A stretch of DNA of 64,000 nt from Oscarella lobularis (lineage: Eukaryota; Porifera; Homoscleromorpha; Homosclerophorida; Oscarellidae), in assembly GCF_947507565.1 (NCBI RefSeq), contig NC_089191.1, positions 682,001-746,000 on the forward strand. Reading direction: 5' to 3'. The translations under genes were made by a program, and so were the position numbers. Positions 11,106 to 23,400 of this stretch are shown piece by piece; positions within the stretch are counted from its first letter, which is position 1; each line of letters starts with the position of its first letter. Below the pieces are notes generated by a model. That model did no database searches, had not been told where the DNA came from, and was given only the letters and a program-made list of their open reading frames with translations.

Positions 11106-14100
11106 TCAATTCTGCTTCGGCGCTTGTCGTCGAAATTCATCAAAGACGTACCCTGGAACATGCACCTCAACAGCCTTGAAAATAAATCACGTGTGACGAC
11201 ACTAGTAGATAAGACTAACCTTACCTTTCGAGGAAGTTTCCCGTAATTAATCATTTCCTCCAAAAAGACAAGTGCATTGATGACGTCACCAGGCAAATCA
11301 GCAGACTTGTCCCTGAAACCAATATTGAGGCAACAAGAGACACAATGTTTTTTTCTCGCTTACTTCGATCCGGAGGTTGCGACGACCATTGCTCTCACGT
11401 ACTGGCCCATGAGAGCAATAAATTTATCCAAATTATCCGTGTGGTATTGCCGGATCAGCGTCAGCGTTCCCACGATGAAAGGTGGTCCGTCGAGAGGATC
11501 GACAGGCTTCTTGCACACCATAGATCCTAAAAACGAAAAAATGAGAAAGATGCGCGTCTTTCGTCATCTCCAGGCTTACCAACTGATTTGTGATAAGCCA
11601 GCTTGGGAAATTGCGTGAAGGTAAACAGAAACGTTAGCAGCGGAAACGTTTCCAATCGCGCAGTCGTTACGTAGATCTAAGAATCCCAAGACGTAATATA
11701 TAGATAAATAATCATGCGGTATTTACCTTGGAGAGGGGATCGCATATTCCCGCTGTTTCGAGATACGAGCACAATTCAGGCAGGAGAGGATTGTCTTCGC
11801 CGGGATAGGGTATCGTTGGATCTTTGTAGTGGGCCTCGATGTCAGTAATAACGGCACTAAAAAAAATTGCGTATAAGCGCGCGCGAGGGCGCTAACGTTG
11901 GTTCTCACTCGTTGAAACACTGGAGTGCGTTGACGAGAAATTTGGAGTCGAAACGACTGGAATTTCGCAGCTGGAGCGTAATCTGACGTCGAATCATCTG
12001 CAGCTGGCCAACCTAAAAAGAGAGAGAACATATAGCTTTCGAAATAAATACTAATGAAAAAGTGACTTACCTTCATGACTGTATCCAAGTAGAAAGGCCA
12101 CACTCTGGCTAGTTTCTGGCTGGCCTGCTGGTAGAGCTTAAAAGCATTTGCTAAGAAAAACAGACGTGATTCCATCAACGTAAACATATCAATATTATAC
12201 AGTACCTGGCACACTGGCAAACGGCTTCACTGACTTCTCAATTTCCATTATCATTCTTTGGAGTTGTTTGTCCTGCTGGCAAAATCGATGCAAGGTCCGA
12301 ACAAATTTCTAAACAAATAAATAGAAAAGAAAAAGTCCTCATCATACATTTCTTCTGACCTGTAGCTCCCTGACGAGCATAAAGCAGAAAAATCGGTCCA
12401 ATCCTCGAAGTCCAAAAGCACCTAAAGCTCGCTAAGATACAAAACTACGTTGAAACGAAAATCTCCATCTCTTTTTTCTCTCCCCCTACCTCAAGTTGTT
12501 CAAAGACTTTGGGACTGACGACTTCCTGGCGCGTTCGGTTGTCATACCACGTTCCCATTTGTTCGATATACGACGTCGTCGACGTGTCAGTGATGCGCAT
12601 AATCTCGCGAGCGAGCCGACCAACGAAATTGACGGAGACCATATCGAGGGGAGGAAAACGAGGAATTGGAATAGCCGTCGACTGATACACAGACTGCCAA
12701 TCATAAATCTAGAAGAAAAAAAATCGATTAAGTAATACATATTATTATAATAATTACGTGCCTTTTGTCTAAGGAAGCTGTTGCACTCTTGCTCTACGTT
12801 GTAGTTGATTATGCGCGAGACCTCGAAAGGAAAGTCAAAAATGAATAGACTTTTTTCGTTTAGGGGGACGTCATACTTCTTCCTGCCATATTTTCAGTCC
12901 GTAGATATTCACGTAGTCCTGTATGTACTCGAACGAGCGCCGAAAGCCGTCCATCGTCGCCGCAACACGCCCCAATCTCTGCACCAATTCTTGACTCGTC
13001 TAAAGGGAAGAGAAATTGAGTCAAAAAGAATACAATAAATGGTCGTCTTAGACTTGCCTTTGTCTTTGCTTGAGTGAACTCCAAGCCGACGTGGAGAGCG
13101 TAGGCGACTTTTTTGACCAATTCCTTGCGGATTCCGTCTTCTAGCAGCTGCTTGGGATCGACCTAAGACGCGCGATTGAGACGGGAGGTCCCCCTTTTCG
13201 TCTTATCTCTCTCTCCCCTCACCTTAATAATTCCCACGAGAGTCGTTTTCATCATGAGGATGCCTTCGGTGAAGACGGAGACGGAGTGCGTCAGTCTGGC
13301 CACTTGATAGCGATCGTCCAATTGGGAAAAATCGCGTAGTTTTTCTTTCTCAAGACGCGTTGGCAACTGAGGAGATGTCACCGAGAATTTCGACGAAATT
13401 TTAAATTTTCTCTGCGCACCTCTTTCATCTTGAACGTCTGGAGCTTGATTATTTGATCAAGAATTTCGAACATGGACTCAGGAATAATTTGAAGAACCTG
13501 AGAAAAAGAATTAAATACATATATCTTTTCGATTGATTGTCTCCTTACCTTTCGCACGTACGACACCAGTTCGCCGGAGTAGTACTGAGAGACGCTCATC
13601 AGATCAGGACTGCTTGCCTGGCTAATGCGAACGCAGGGCAAATCCAAAGCAGATGCCAACTAGAATCAAAGGAAACGGTCTAAGTATCCCAAACGGCTAA
13701 GTTAGACAAAACATGGAACAATTACGTGTCCTAGGCTAATACCTCACATGGAGAGGCCCAGTAAAGTTATGGGGAGCAGCTATCTATGATCCTCTCTACC
13801 TTCAAAAACGTGGCTCGTAGCTTAATGACCATCGAAGGATCTTTCTTGATTCCCTGCTGCATGAACAGCGTGTACGTGTCGATGAGTTTCCACGCGTACG
13901 ACAGATCGGCGATGAGTTGAAGTTGAATGAGAAACTCCTCCTTGATGTTGATCGTTCGAATCATCTGATGAAGAAACATTCGCGTGTCGGCGAGAAATTG
14001 CCGCACTTGCAGATTCGCTTCGAGTTGATGAAACTCTTGGACCTGCAAGACAATGATTATATACATGTATATAAATACTTCGAGGCAAAGAACGGCCTCT

Positions 14101-16290
14101 TGAATATAAAGCATTGGCTCTCGCCTCTTCTAATGCTTGGATTAGTTGAATGATTTTTCGTCCCGCCGAAGTCGAGTCGTCGTAGCTGAGCGAATTGATT
14201 TGAGAAGCCATTTCGTTGAACCAAGCCTGTAGGTGTTCTGGAGGGGAGAAAGCGAACGTAGAAAGGAGGGGGGCCCCCTTTTTCTTTTTTCCTATTTATT
14301 TCTACCGTTTTTCTCCACTCTCGTTAGCGGTTTGACTCCCGAGAAAACTTCGCCTAATTCCGTCATTCTCTCCGACCCCTCTCGCCGATATTCCTCCCAC
14401 TTCAATTGCTTTCGACTCAACATGGATTTGAACATCTGAAAAAGAATCAAACATAGGATAAAAATACGTACGCATTATACCAATGCAACGTACCTCCTTG
14501 AGAACAAATTCAAACTGCCCCGTATTAACCAGCAAGGAAAAGAGATGATGATGGTTGTACTGCTCGGCGAGGACTTGACCGCGAACGAGTTGAACGCGTT
14601 TGTTCTCCATGGAAACTGAAGAAACGGAATGACATTCCTGGAATGAAAATTTTGAGATGTTTGGCTCACTTTCCGCTGTGTGGAGTACGAGCCATCGAAT
14701 GATGACGTTGCTCTCGCGAAGGCAATTCATCAGCTTGGGGACGTGATCGAGAACGTAGTCCTCCACCAACGCGCCCTCCTTTAGATACTTTAAAACCTGA
14801 GCGTTGAGTCTCTGCACTTTGCTAACGCGTCTACAGGCCTAAAGGAAGAGTAGGAGTGAGGCTTTGATATAAGAGAGTCTCTGAGAAAATAAAGACTGGA
14901 GTGGGGTAGGCTTTCCTTATACCTGTTCAATGACATTGCCTTGCTCCAGTGTATTGTTTAGAGCCGCTCTGGCGGCGCGATACGGTTCCCACGCGTCGAT
15001 CAAATTCACTGTGATTCCCATGTAGATGCTGACAACCTAAAACATCGAGGATCGATTTCTCGTACACTTTCAAACGATTTCTTTATACCCAGTTGTCGGG
15101 GAAGTGCTTGTCGACGATTTCGCGCATCACCGCCTGTTGTTTTTCGAGAATCTCCGGCGCGAAGTAGAGAATGACGTAGAGCATGGACGCTTGCGTTGCC
15201 AAGGCCGTGCTACGATGCTCGGGAAGAGGATACGTGGAAATCTGAAAACCAATGCATTCATTAATTAAATAATAATAATTAAATTGTATTTACCTGTGCG
15301 TAGATGTCGTCAGATCTCAGTCGACCTATCACCATGTCAACAAACGTCTCATTGATGGGAATTCGTCTAATAGATATATTCAAAATTAAAATTAAATAGT
15401 CACCTAAGGATATTTCCTTGTACCTGAAATAATGTTCTGGATAGTTGGGCGGACGCTTTGCCGTCACAGCCGACGAGAAACCGGTGCCTCGAAGGAGCTT
15501 CGACACTTCTTCTATGTTCGAGTCAACAGACGCTTGACCAGCACTTAGAAAAAAAAAAGAAAGTCTCTACGCATTCTTCTATACTACAGATATGAGATTC
15601 TCTATTTACCTGTATCTATGATAGGCAACCAGCATTCGTTCTCTCACTGGGCTCTCCACTTTCATATCGATGACCAAGAGCATTACGCCGTATAGGAAGA
15701 GAGACTCGCACTGGTGGACGAATTAGTTAACGTGATAAAAAATATTGATTTGTTCTTTACCATTAGCTGTTTTCCGTCGTCGTTGAATATGACTGTTTCT
15801 AGTGTCTGTTGAATGAATACGCCCTCGTCCAAATCATCAAGAAAACTAATTAGATGAATTCGTTAATTAATTAATTATTAATTGGGTTCCTTGTTTCGAT
15901 TTCTTACCGATTCAGATCGACGACGTATTTGTGCACGCTTTCGAAGGCCTGGTAAAAGCGTCCGAGTATTTCAATGTGATTTTCGCGAAATTCTTCGTCT
16001 CGGTCTTGCAGTTCCTGAGCCAAATTCCCATTAGAGTTGATTGCGCGCTTTGCGCTCGACTTTCTTACCGTGACCGAGTCGATTTTGTGATCGTAGTACT
16101 CCTGGTTTCGAAAGTAGGTGAAGTCGGGAAGAATAAGAGTGTATTTTTCGCGATCCGACGGCGTTTCGAGCCGAAATACGGGTGGAATGTAGTCGGAAAG
16201 ACGCAGCAGTTCCGCAATGATGGCATTGCCGCGGCTGACGAGACGTAGAAGCGTCTGGCCGCATACGTTTTCCTCGGAGAGGAAATCCAT
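11106..16290 (-). CDS. WASHC5: WASH complex subunit 5 (strumpellin)
   Basis: Strumpellin is a large helical subunit of the WASH complex, which drives Arp2/3 actin branching on endosomes. The start at 16290 gives [12 protein letters not shown], close to human MLDFLAENNLCGQ, followed by [12 protein letters not shown]. Further exons encode [32 protein letters not shown], the [19 protein letters not shown] region, [39 protein letters not shown] and [20 protein letters not shown], all in family order. The C-terminus reads [12 protein letters not shown], then a stop at 11106-11108. There are roughly two dozen small exons separated by introns of about 45-70 bp; I did not fix every boundary. No domain is missing and the gene looks intact. 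Confidence 0.95.
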
Positions 16291-16456
16291 GATGGCGACT
16301 ACGAGTCACGAGAACGAAGGAGCTCTTGCGCAAGCGTACTCTACCCCCGCGCATGGACAATTCCTTTTTTGGAAATCTTCAAATGTAAATAATACGGAGA
16401 TCACGTCATTCCGTCTCTTCCGTACCCAAAATTTATCATAAAAGCACAGAAGAAAA
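16291..16456. promoter_or_regulatory. Divergent intergenic region WASHC5 / fibrinogen gene
   Basis: The two start codons are 166 bp apart and point away from each other, so both promoters must lie here or inside the first exons. No clear TATA box is seen. Confidence 0.5.
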
Positions 16457-18166
16457 ATGTGTTCATTCAAACGACTTGTAAAACCAATGAAGAAAAAACT
16501 GCTCTTTTGCTTACTAAGCTACCTTGTGAACAACGTGTCTTCTCAGGCAAGCAAGCACAAAATTATTTTTTCCTTGATTTCTAAAATCTATTTCCGCTGC
16601 AGACATCGTCTACTGCGTGTGATCATAAACACATCGTTGGACCTCAAGGACTGCCAGGACCTGTAGGACCTCAAGGTTTACCTGGCACTATTGGTTCAAG
16701 TGGACCGCCTGGTCCAGTTGGACGAGCAGTACGTAGTCGTTTTGACAAGTGATTTTGGAGTAAGTCATGTGGCTAGGGTCTTACTGGAGAGAGAGGATTA
16801 TTGGGACCACGAGGATTAAAAGGTGACAAAGGAGACAGAGGAAATACTGGCGTGCAGGTATTAGTAGGATAATTACAAAACTACCAATTTATCTGCCTAA
16901 TTGATTATTTGTCAAAAGGGAAAAAATGGAAAGGCTGGCCCAAAAGGAGATAAGGGACATCAAGGTCTTTCTGGCTCACGTGGACCGCCTGGTCCAGTTG
17001 GAAGAGCAGTACGTAGTCGTTTTGGCAAGTGATTTGAAAGAAAGTCAATTGGTTAGGGTCCTACTGGAGAGAGAGGGATACTGGGACCACGAGGATTGAA
17101 AGGTGATAAAGGAGACAGAGGATATACTGGTGTACAGGTACCAGTAGGATGAGAAGGAAATTACTAAATAAGTTAATTGATTATTTCTTAAAGGGAAAGA
17201 TTGGAAATGCTGGCGCAAAAGGAGATAAGGGAAATCGAGGTTTTTCTGCCGTGGGGCCCAAGGGTGATAAAGGGCAAATTGGGCAGCATGGACACAAAGG
17301 ACAGGTGTAAATTAATCAATTAATTAATCAGATAATTTGGAGAACATTTATGTTAGAAAGGTGAACGAGGCATTCAAGATCTTTCTGGTGTTGTGCCCAG
17401 TAACACAATTGAGTCACTGCAAAACCAACTCCAAGATCTCCAAAGTATGCTTTGAGATGCTGTTCACTTCTAACGTACAATTCACGTAAATGTAGAAATT
17501 GTGAGATCCTTTTCCTGCGACTGCTCTTGTCTACATAAACGGTATCCCCATCTTTCAAGTGGCAGTTACACAATTTCCTTTGTGGGAATTGGTCTCGTTC
17601 CTATCTACTGTGACATGGAAACCGACGGCGGAGGATGGACAGTCTTTCAAAGAAGAAAGGATGGATCAGTTGATTTTAATCGTGGATGGGATGACTATGA
17701 AAGAGGATTTGGCAATCTTAGTGGTGACTATTGGCTTGGCTTGGCTCCCCTTCACCAACTCTTGCAGCTTAATGGAGCTAATGAATTAAGAATTGATTTG
17801 AAAGATTACTCGGGAAACAGTGCGTATGCCAAATACAGTAACTTCAACGTGGAGGACTCTAGTTCCAACTACACGCTAAACGTTACTGGGTACAGTGGTA
17901 CAGCAGGTGATGCAATGGCAGGGAATAGCCGTTCAGCTGAAAACGTAAATGGAATGAAGTTTTCAACAAAAGATGAAGACAATGACAACGATAATGGCCA
18001 CTGTGCTGCTCGGTATAAGGGTGGTTGGTGGTGTAATAGCTGTCATTATACATTCCTAAATGGTTTGTATGGGAGAGGTAGTGGCTATAATCATATTGTT
18101 TGGTACACATGGAAACAGAAGACATCTTTGTCATTTTCTGAAATGAAATTTAGAAAAAGAGGATGA
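16457..18166 (+). CDS. Secreted collagen-like plus fibrinogen C-terminal domain protein (ficolin-type)
   Basis: Such proteins are secreted and often act as lectins or matrix components. Eight exons fit: 16457-16546, 16603-16728, 16777-16857, 16919-17008, 17057-17137, 17194-17304, 17357-17444 and 17496-18166, totalling 445 codons plus stop. Exon 1 encodes a signal-peptide-like N-terminus (KKKLLFCLLSYLV). Exons 2-7 encode Gly-X-Y repeats (GPPGPVG, GDKGDRG). The last exon holds the fibrinogen domain with the hallmark YCDMETDGGGWTVFQRR, then YWLGL, a calcium-loop-like DEDNDND and CAARYKGGWWCNSCH. Collagen exon sizes 81, 90 and 81 bp are multiples of 9. Intron 1 appears to be GC-AG (CAG|GCAAGC). 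A paralogous exon pair is duplicated inside the gene. Ligand unknown. Confidence 0.9.
16699..17140 (+). repeat. Internal duplication of a collagen exon pair with introns
   Basis: About 16699-16860 and 16979-17140 are near copies 280 bp apart. They span the end of one collagen exon (GPPGPVGRA), the intron starting GTACGTAGTCGTTTT, and the next 81-bp exon (G.TGERG.LGPRGLKGDKGDRG). Intron as well as exon sequence is conserved, so the duplication looks recent. Confidence 0.85.
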
Positions 18167-18516
18167 ATAGAAGAAAGGGACTGACGTTTCGGTCACTGAG
18201 TCTGTCTGTCTGTGTCAGTTTAGATGTAACGTACCGTCCATTTGAATTTAAAATAGGCGAGTTGATTGCGTGTCATGTGCATCTGCAAAAAAGATGTTCG
18301 CTTCAAAATAACATAATACACATTCCCATACGTTTGGAGAGGGGTTGCTTTCACACAAAAGCAGAGTTTTTGATCACAAGTGACAAGTCCCGGGGAGTCA
18401 ATTTCAACCTCACAGAAGCTTTACAAGAAACCCCTCAAACAGACCCCTTTGCACAAGATAAAGTATACACAGCCAAGAAGGCAAAACCCCCAGAAAACAA
18501 CACCCCATTCTTAATA
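18167..18516. other. Convergent intergenic gap
   Basis: This separates the fibrinogen gene from the hnRNP gene and probably holds both 3' UTRs. I see no ORF or repeat that I can support, although the hnRNP antisense strand is open by chance through much of the neighbouring gene. Confidence 0.4.
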
Positions 18517-19665
18517 TTAATTAAAATCAGTCTTCTTTACAACATTATAAGGCTTATATCGAACCCCACTCCCGCCATCTCCTTTACTACTATCCCCATC
18601 TCCCCCAGTGGTACTCTTCCCCCCACGCTGCGCCTGTTGCTGATGCAGCTGTTGCTGCTGCTGATACATATCCCCATACTGACTCCCATACTGTTCATAC
18701 CAATTCCCATACCCACCGTAATAATCAAAGTCATACCCGCCACCGCCGTAGTACCCACTATAACCACCATAATACGGCGTGGCCCCATAGGATGGATATC
18801 CATAATACGACCAATTATTCATCCCCCCACCACCCCCAAGGCCGCCACTGCCGGCACCGGCCCCCATAGCGCCAAAATTCTTCTGAATCCATCGCGCACG
18901 CGAGTCTTCTTTCGACGTCGCCGGCTTCACTTCCACGGTAACCGAACCGATATCGTGGAACTGCTTCGTCGTCGCCGCTTTCGCCGAATCCGCGTCGCCG
19001 AACGTGACGAAGCAGAATCCCTTTCGTCCGCCTCCCTGTCGATCGTAGATGAATTCAACCTGCGTGACGTCACCGCATTTTCCGAGTCCCTCTCGCAGAT
19101 TGTCTTCGTTCAAATCGCCAATTCCGCCAACGAAGACTTTCTTCGATTGAATCGGATCGACGTTGGCGGCGCCGGATGACGACGACGACATTTCCGTTGC
19201 CCCGGCAACCGACGCCGAGGGAAACGCCGGTTTGACGTCGACGGTTTTTCCGTTGATCACGTGCGTTAGATCGGCGTTGAGAACGCGATCGTAGGTCGCT
19301 TGGGAGGCGAATTGAACGAAGCCGAAGCCGCGGTGTTCGCACGTGCCACGTTCCTTGTCGCGATGATATTTCACGTTTGCTTCGATTACGGTGCCGTACG
19401 ATTCGAAATAGGCTTTCAGCGCTTCGTCGTCGGTTTCCCAGCTGAGACCGCCGACGAAGACCTTGGGCGTTTCGTCGGAGCGATTCGTTTCGGTCGGGGG
19501 AGCGAGCACGTGATCGGTTTCGGGCGGCGGTGTGCCCTCTTCGGGAGGCCCTGCAGTCGAGTTTTGCGAGTCGGTCGCTTCGGCGCGTTCCGATGACTGT
19601 ACGAGCTGGCTGCCGGGGCTCTGCGGCAGCTGGGAGGGCGGAGTTCGCGCTGGATCGTCCGCCAT
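18517..19665 (-). CDS. hnRNP A/B- or DAZAP1-like protein, two RRMs, intronless
   Basis: Nuclear RNA-binding proteins of this type act in splicing, export and translation. The single exon from MADDPART (19665) gives about 382 residues: RRM1 at about 68-145 (KVFVGGLSWETDDEAL, RGFGFVQF), RRM2 at about 173-245 (KKVFVGGIGDLNEDNL, KGFCFVTF), then a Gly/Tyr-rich tail with YYGGY repeats and a glutamine tract. The spacing and GY-rich tail resemble DAZAP1, hnRNP A/B and squid-type proteins; I cannot choose among them. An in-frame upstream ATG at 19740 would add 25 basic residues; I prefer the inner start because the upstream part looks like 5' UTR. The lack of introns contrasts with its neighbours. Confidence 0.88.
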   Translation of the reverse strand: MADDPARTPPSQLPQSPGSQLVQSSERAEATDSQNSTAGPPEEGTPPPETDHVLAPPTETNRSDETPKVFVGGLSWETDDEALKAYFESYGTVIEANVKYHRDKERGTCEHRGFGFVQFASQATYDRVLNADLTHVINGKTVDVKPAFPSASVAGATEMSSSSSGAANVDPIQSKKVFVGGIGDLNEDNLREGLGKCGDVTQVEFIYDRQGGGRKGFCFVTFGDADSAKAATTKQFHDIGSVTVEVKPATSKEDSRARWIQKNFGAMGAGAGSGGLGGGGGMNNWSYYGYPSYGATPYYGGYSGYYGGGGYDFDYYGGYGNWYEQYGSQYGDMYQQQQQLHQQQAQRGGKSTTGGDGDSSKGDGGSGVRYKPYNVVKKTDFN

Positions 19666-19925
19666 ACTTGCTCTCGTTCGTCGACGGCGCGTGCGCGTTG
19701 GCAAGTGGACCGAGAGCCCGTACAGACGCTCGAGGCGCACTAAAACTCCAAATAAAAAAAAAACAGAGAATAGTTTTTGTGTAACCTACCTTGCGGCTTT
19801 ATAATTTCAAATGTAATGTAGGAGATGTCTCGCTCACTGAGGGGAGTTGATTTCACATACGGGTTGTTGTCCTACTCCCTACGTCACGAAGTTTGCTCCT
19901 CGTTTTTCGTCGGTTTCTTCGATAT
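19666..19925. promoter_or_regulatory. Divergent promoter region, hnRNP / COX6C
   Basis: The start codons are 260 bp apart and divergent. The stretch includes an A-rich tract near 19750-19765. No canonical TATA box was identified. Confidence 0.45.
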
Positions 19926-20180
19926 ATGGCGCCTCCGCAACTTCGAAATCTTGTCCGTCGTAACATTGCGACCGATATTGGAGTCGCTATTGTTCTTGGA
20001 GTTGGCGCGGGTCTCCTTTGGAAATTCGGCGTCCAACTGCCTTCGAAGAATCGCTATTTGGCATTCTACAAAGACTACAACGCCGAAGAAGTAGCCAAGA
20101 AGTGGGAAGCAAACCGATGTGAGCGCATCAATAGACGAATAGCTTCAAAAAGCTCATTTTTGTTCGTTTTCGCAGCTTGA
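19926..20180 (+). CDS. COX6C: Cytochrome c oxidase subunit 6C
   Basis: COX6C is a single-pass inner-membrane subunit of respiratory complex IV. Exons 19926-20118 and 20176-20180 encode 65 residues: MAPPQLRNLVRRN, a hydrophobic segment (VAIVLGVGAGLLWKF), then FYKDYNAEEVAKKWEA and a stop. Human COX6C has the same short N-terminus, one membrane helix, and an FYRNYD motif. The second coding exon contributes only the last two bases of a serine codon and the stop. AATAAA at 20267-20272 is a fitting poly(A) signal. Length and motif order match the family. Confidence 0.85.
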   Translation: MAPPQLRNLVRRNIATDIGVAIVLGVGAGLLWKFGVQLPSKNRYLAFYKDYNAEEVAKKWEANRCERINRRIASKSSFLFVFAA

Positions 20181-20497
20181 AACGGAAGCACGCTAAAGGA
20201 AGAAAAAAGACTTGCATATATACGTTGTGTACTAGTGTGTGTTTTCTGGCGCGTGCGTGTGTTATTAATAAAAAGTATTGAATGAAAATCATCGCGTCAT
20301 TGGGATTTCTGACGTCATATACAGTATTCACATATTGCACTGCAACGTCACCTAGACAGCACATGCTACTGTATACTGAGAGAGAAAAAACGTGCAATGC
20401 AAAGCATAGTATAGAGAAGTCAATACGTATATCAACACAACATATCAAGTATACCACACAAAAAATGGTAAACAATAAGACTACTGTAGTGTATCAT
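20181..20497. other. Convergent intergenic gap after COX6C
   Basis: Contains the COX6C poly(A) signal and AT-rich 3' UTR-like DNA. Nothing else recognised. Confidence 0.4.
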
Positions 20498-23400
20498 TCA
20501 GGGGGGTACTCTCACCTTGACAGCAATTTCATTTGATACGGTCTCACCTGCAGCATTGATTGCCTTGCAAAAATAAAACCCGGCATCGTCGATAGTGACC
20601 GCCTTCTTCACGTAAACGGATCCCGAACCGCGCAAAAGACTTCTGCCCTCGTGATACCAAAAGTGCTGCGGATAGGGCATACCCGTCGCGTACGCCTCCA
20701 AGCGAAGCATGTCTCCAACGCAAACGACCGTCGCCTGGGGCTGCTTCGTAAACGTCGGCACAGACTGGGGAAATCGCGGATACCCGTGATGATCGCTTCC
20801 CGACGCCGACTCGGCTGTAGAGGGGCCCTCCTCGCGCTCGCGTCGTCGAACGATGCTCGGGTCGCGAATCTTCACGACGACTTCCTCCGATTCGATCGAT
20901 CCGTCGGCGTTTCGCGCCAAGCAGTAGTAAAGCCCCGCGTCGTCCGGCGTCACTCTCGATTTGACGTAGACTGCCTGGTTGCCATGGGAAACCCGTCGCC
21001 CGTCCTTAACCCATACGTAATCGGGTTCGGGATATCCGACGACGTTGACTTCTAAGCGAAGTTGATCGCCCACCCACAGGTCAGCTCCTTGGGGTTGTTT
21101 CACAAATTGCAGCGGTGACGTCAAAACGCTCGATCTCGAATTCGTAGATTCAGTGTCGACATCATGAATTCTAACGTAGATTTCAGCCGATTTTGCGCTG
21201 TTGTAGTCGTTGCGTGCGACGCAGTAGTAGGAGCCGGCGTCCTTAGGCGTAGTCGAAGGTTTATAGTATGTCGGCTCTCCTGCACTAAATATGGGCTTTC
21301 CGTTGTGAAACCAGCAAAATATGAGATCCGGAAGACCGATAGCGGATGCTTCCAGTTTCAGAGGCTCGCCTAGGCGGACGTCTATCGACTCCGGTTGCTT
21401 TTCGAATATAATGGTTTCGATGTTCGATTGTTGTTGAGAAGACGACGTTGATGCGGAGCTTCCATTCGTTGTCGTATGCAGACGAGAAATCGACGAGGAT
21501 GAGGTGGAGGACGAAGACGACGTGTCCGTGGGAGAAAGGGAAAGCGTGCTCAAATAGGAAGTGGCGTTTCCTGACTGACTAACTTGTCCCAAGGATCCTA
21601 CGTAATCAGTGTCAAAATCTCCCCCGGGGGGACAACATCCCATCTTACCGTTTACAATAATTTTTGCTGAGTTGGATTCGGACGACTTGCCGTGGCGATT
21701 CGTTACTCGGCACGCGTACGTGAAGGCGTTGTACGCGGAGACGGTGATCTCGAAATTGGGTTCAGTGGCGTCGGGGACTTTGTCCATTCCTGGCACGTCC
21801 TTGACAATCCACTGATAGATGAGTGGTTCGCCGCCCGGGCATACGGCGCGACAGCGCAAAGTCGTGCGCGATCCCGAGTCGCCTTGAAACGAGCGGGGAT
21901 GTTCGACAATACGCGGGGAAGTGAGCGAGCCAAAAGACTGATAGTCAAGGCGACTTTCTATATAGAAAAGAGTCTAGTTTTAAAAACACGACTGATTGCG
22001 CCCTGAAGTTAATTAGGGAGGCCCATATTAATTCCGATAAAATTCAGGGGTTCTGCCAAGAAGGGAAGAGGGTCTGGAAGCATAGACATAATATAATATT
22101 ACTGTTGGGAAACTGAGTTTTTTACTTGCTAAGCCTGGCGGTAAACTGTAACGGGCAGTTTCTTTGTCTAAGAAGTCTGAAGGCTTGGGTATAGGACGTC
22201 TATATTCGTGGATTAGGCAAAGGGTCCCCCTTTGGGGGAAAAAAGCTTACAGACTCGTCGTTTGACCGCTAGAAGCTCAAAAAACGCGTTTCTTGCGTAA
22301 AGAACTTAAAAAACATCAAAAAACATCGACACTTGACACAAACCCCGCGGAAGAACGGTGCTATGGAGGTTTATCCGGTGACAGAGGTGCCCAGGAGCTG
22401 GGAGAGAGATGCGAGAACTAGGAAGGCGTGCAATGTTACACCCTTGTCAAGTGAGGAATGAGGCGACCACCGGGTCATAGTGCCTCAAGCCTTGGGGAGT
22501 GTTGCCAATCTCCCTTCTATCCTAGCCACGAGCTCTGCTCTGCTCCATCTGATAAGTACTTGTAAACGCTGGCTATTTATACTCATACGCGACTGGGATC
22601 CTACGACTGCAGCTATTCACAATCAAAAAGTGCTTTGAATCGGCTGCAAATGCAATTCTGACAACAAAAACGAGCGAAATTTTGTTCGAAATCAATTGGA
22701 AATGCGAAAAACGACAGCGGAATGTGTGCTACGTACGCAAGATACGCCCTGTCACGCGATATTGAGCAACGCATGACGTCAATCGTCGCGTTGCTACGAA
22801 ATGCCCTAATACGCAAAGTAGAAGCGAAAAATCGGTCGCGAAGTGCATTTTGAGTCCATTCTAAAGATATTCAGTCGCTATTTGGACGCCAAAAGCAAAC
22901 GTATACGCAGTAACGGCAATACGCTTTGTCAGCAAATCAAGGCGCTACGTCCGTTCTGTAAGGGTAAGTCAAACGTGCGCTACACGAAAAGAATCAGACG
23001 AAAACGCTACGCAGCTACATTATTCAGTCCGTTTCTTGTCCTAACCAATGGGCAGGGTATGATAAAAACCGATAAAAAGACACGACACGGTGTAGCCGTC
23101 TCTTCTGCAGTAATTATTGCAAGGGACGGGCCGTTTTAGTAGTATGAGTCGGTGAGAGGAGAGTGACGGACGGGCCAACCCCCATGAGGGGCAGAACCCT
23201 GGATAAATGCAGGGAGGAAGCTTGCATGATGCATACCCACTTAGAAGCCCTTTGCTATCTACGACACCCGACGAACCTTTTCCGCCGGATTTCGTCGTCA
23301 CCGTCAGTCGAGCCGGCATCGACTGGGTCATCTTTTTCCCGTCGGATACGCAGCAGACGAACGTCGCTCCGTCGTCTTGAAGCGACACGTTCTCGAGCGT

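Noticed and set aside
18163-19179. 338-codon plus-strand frame over the hnRNP gene
   Set aside because: It is the antisense shadow of two clear RRMs; its protein is low-complexity Ile/Pro and Arg-rich.
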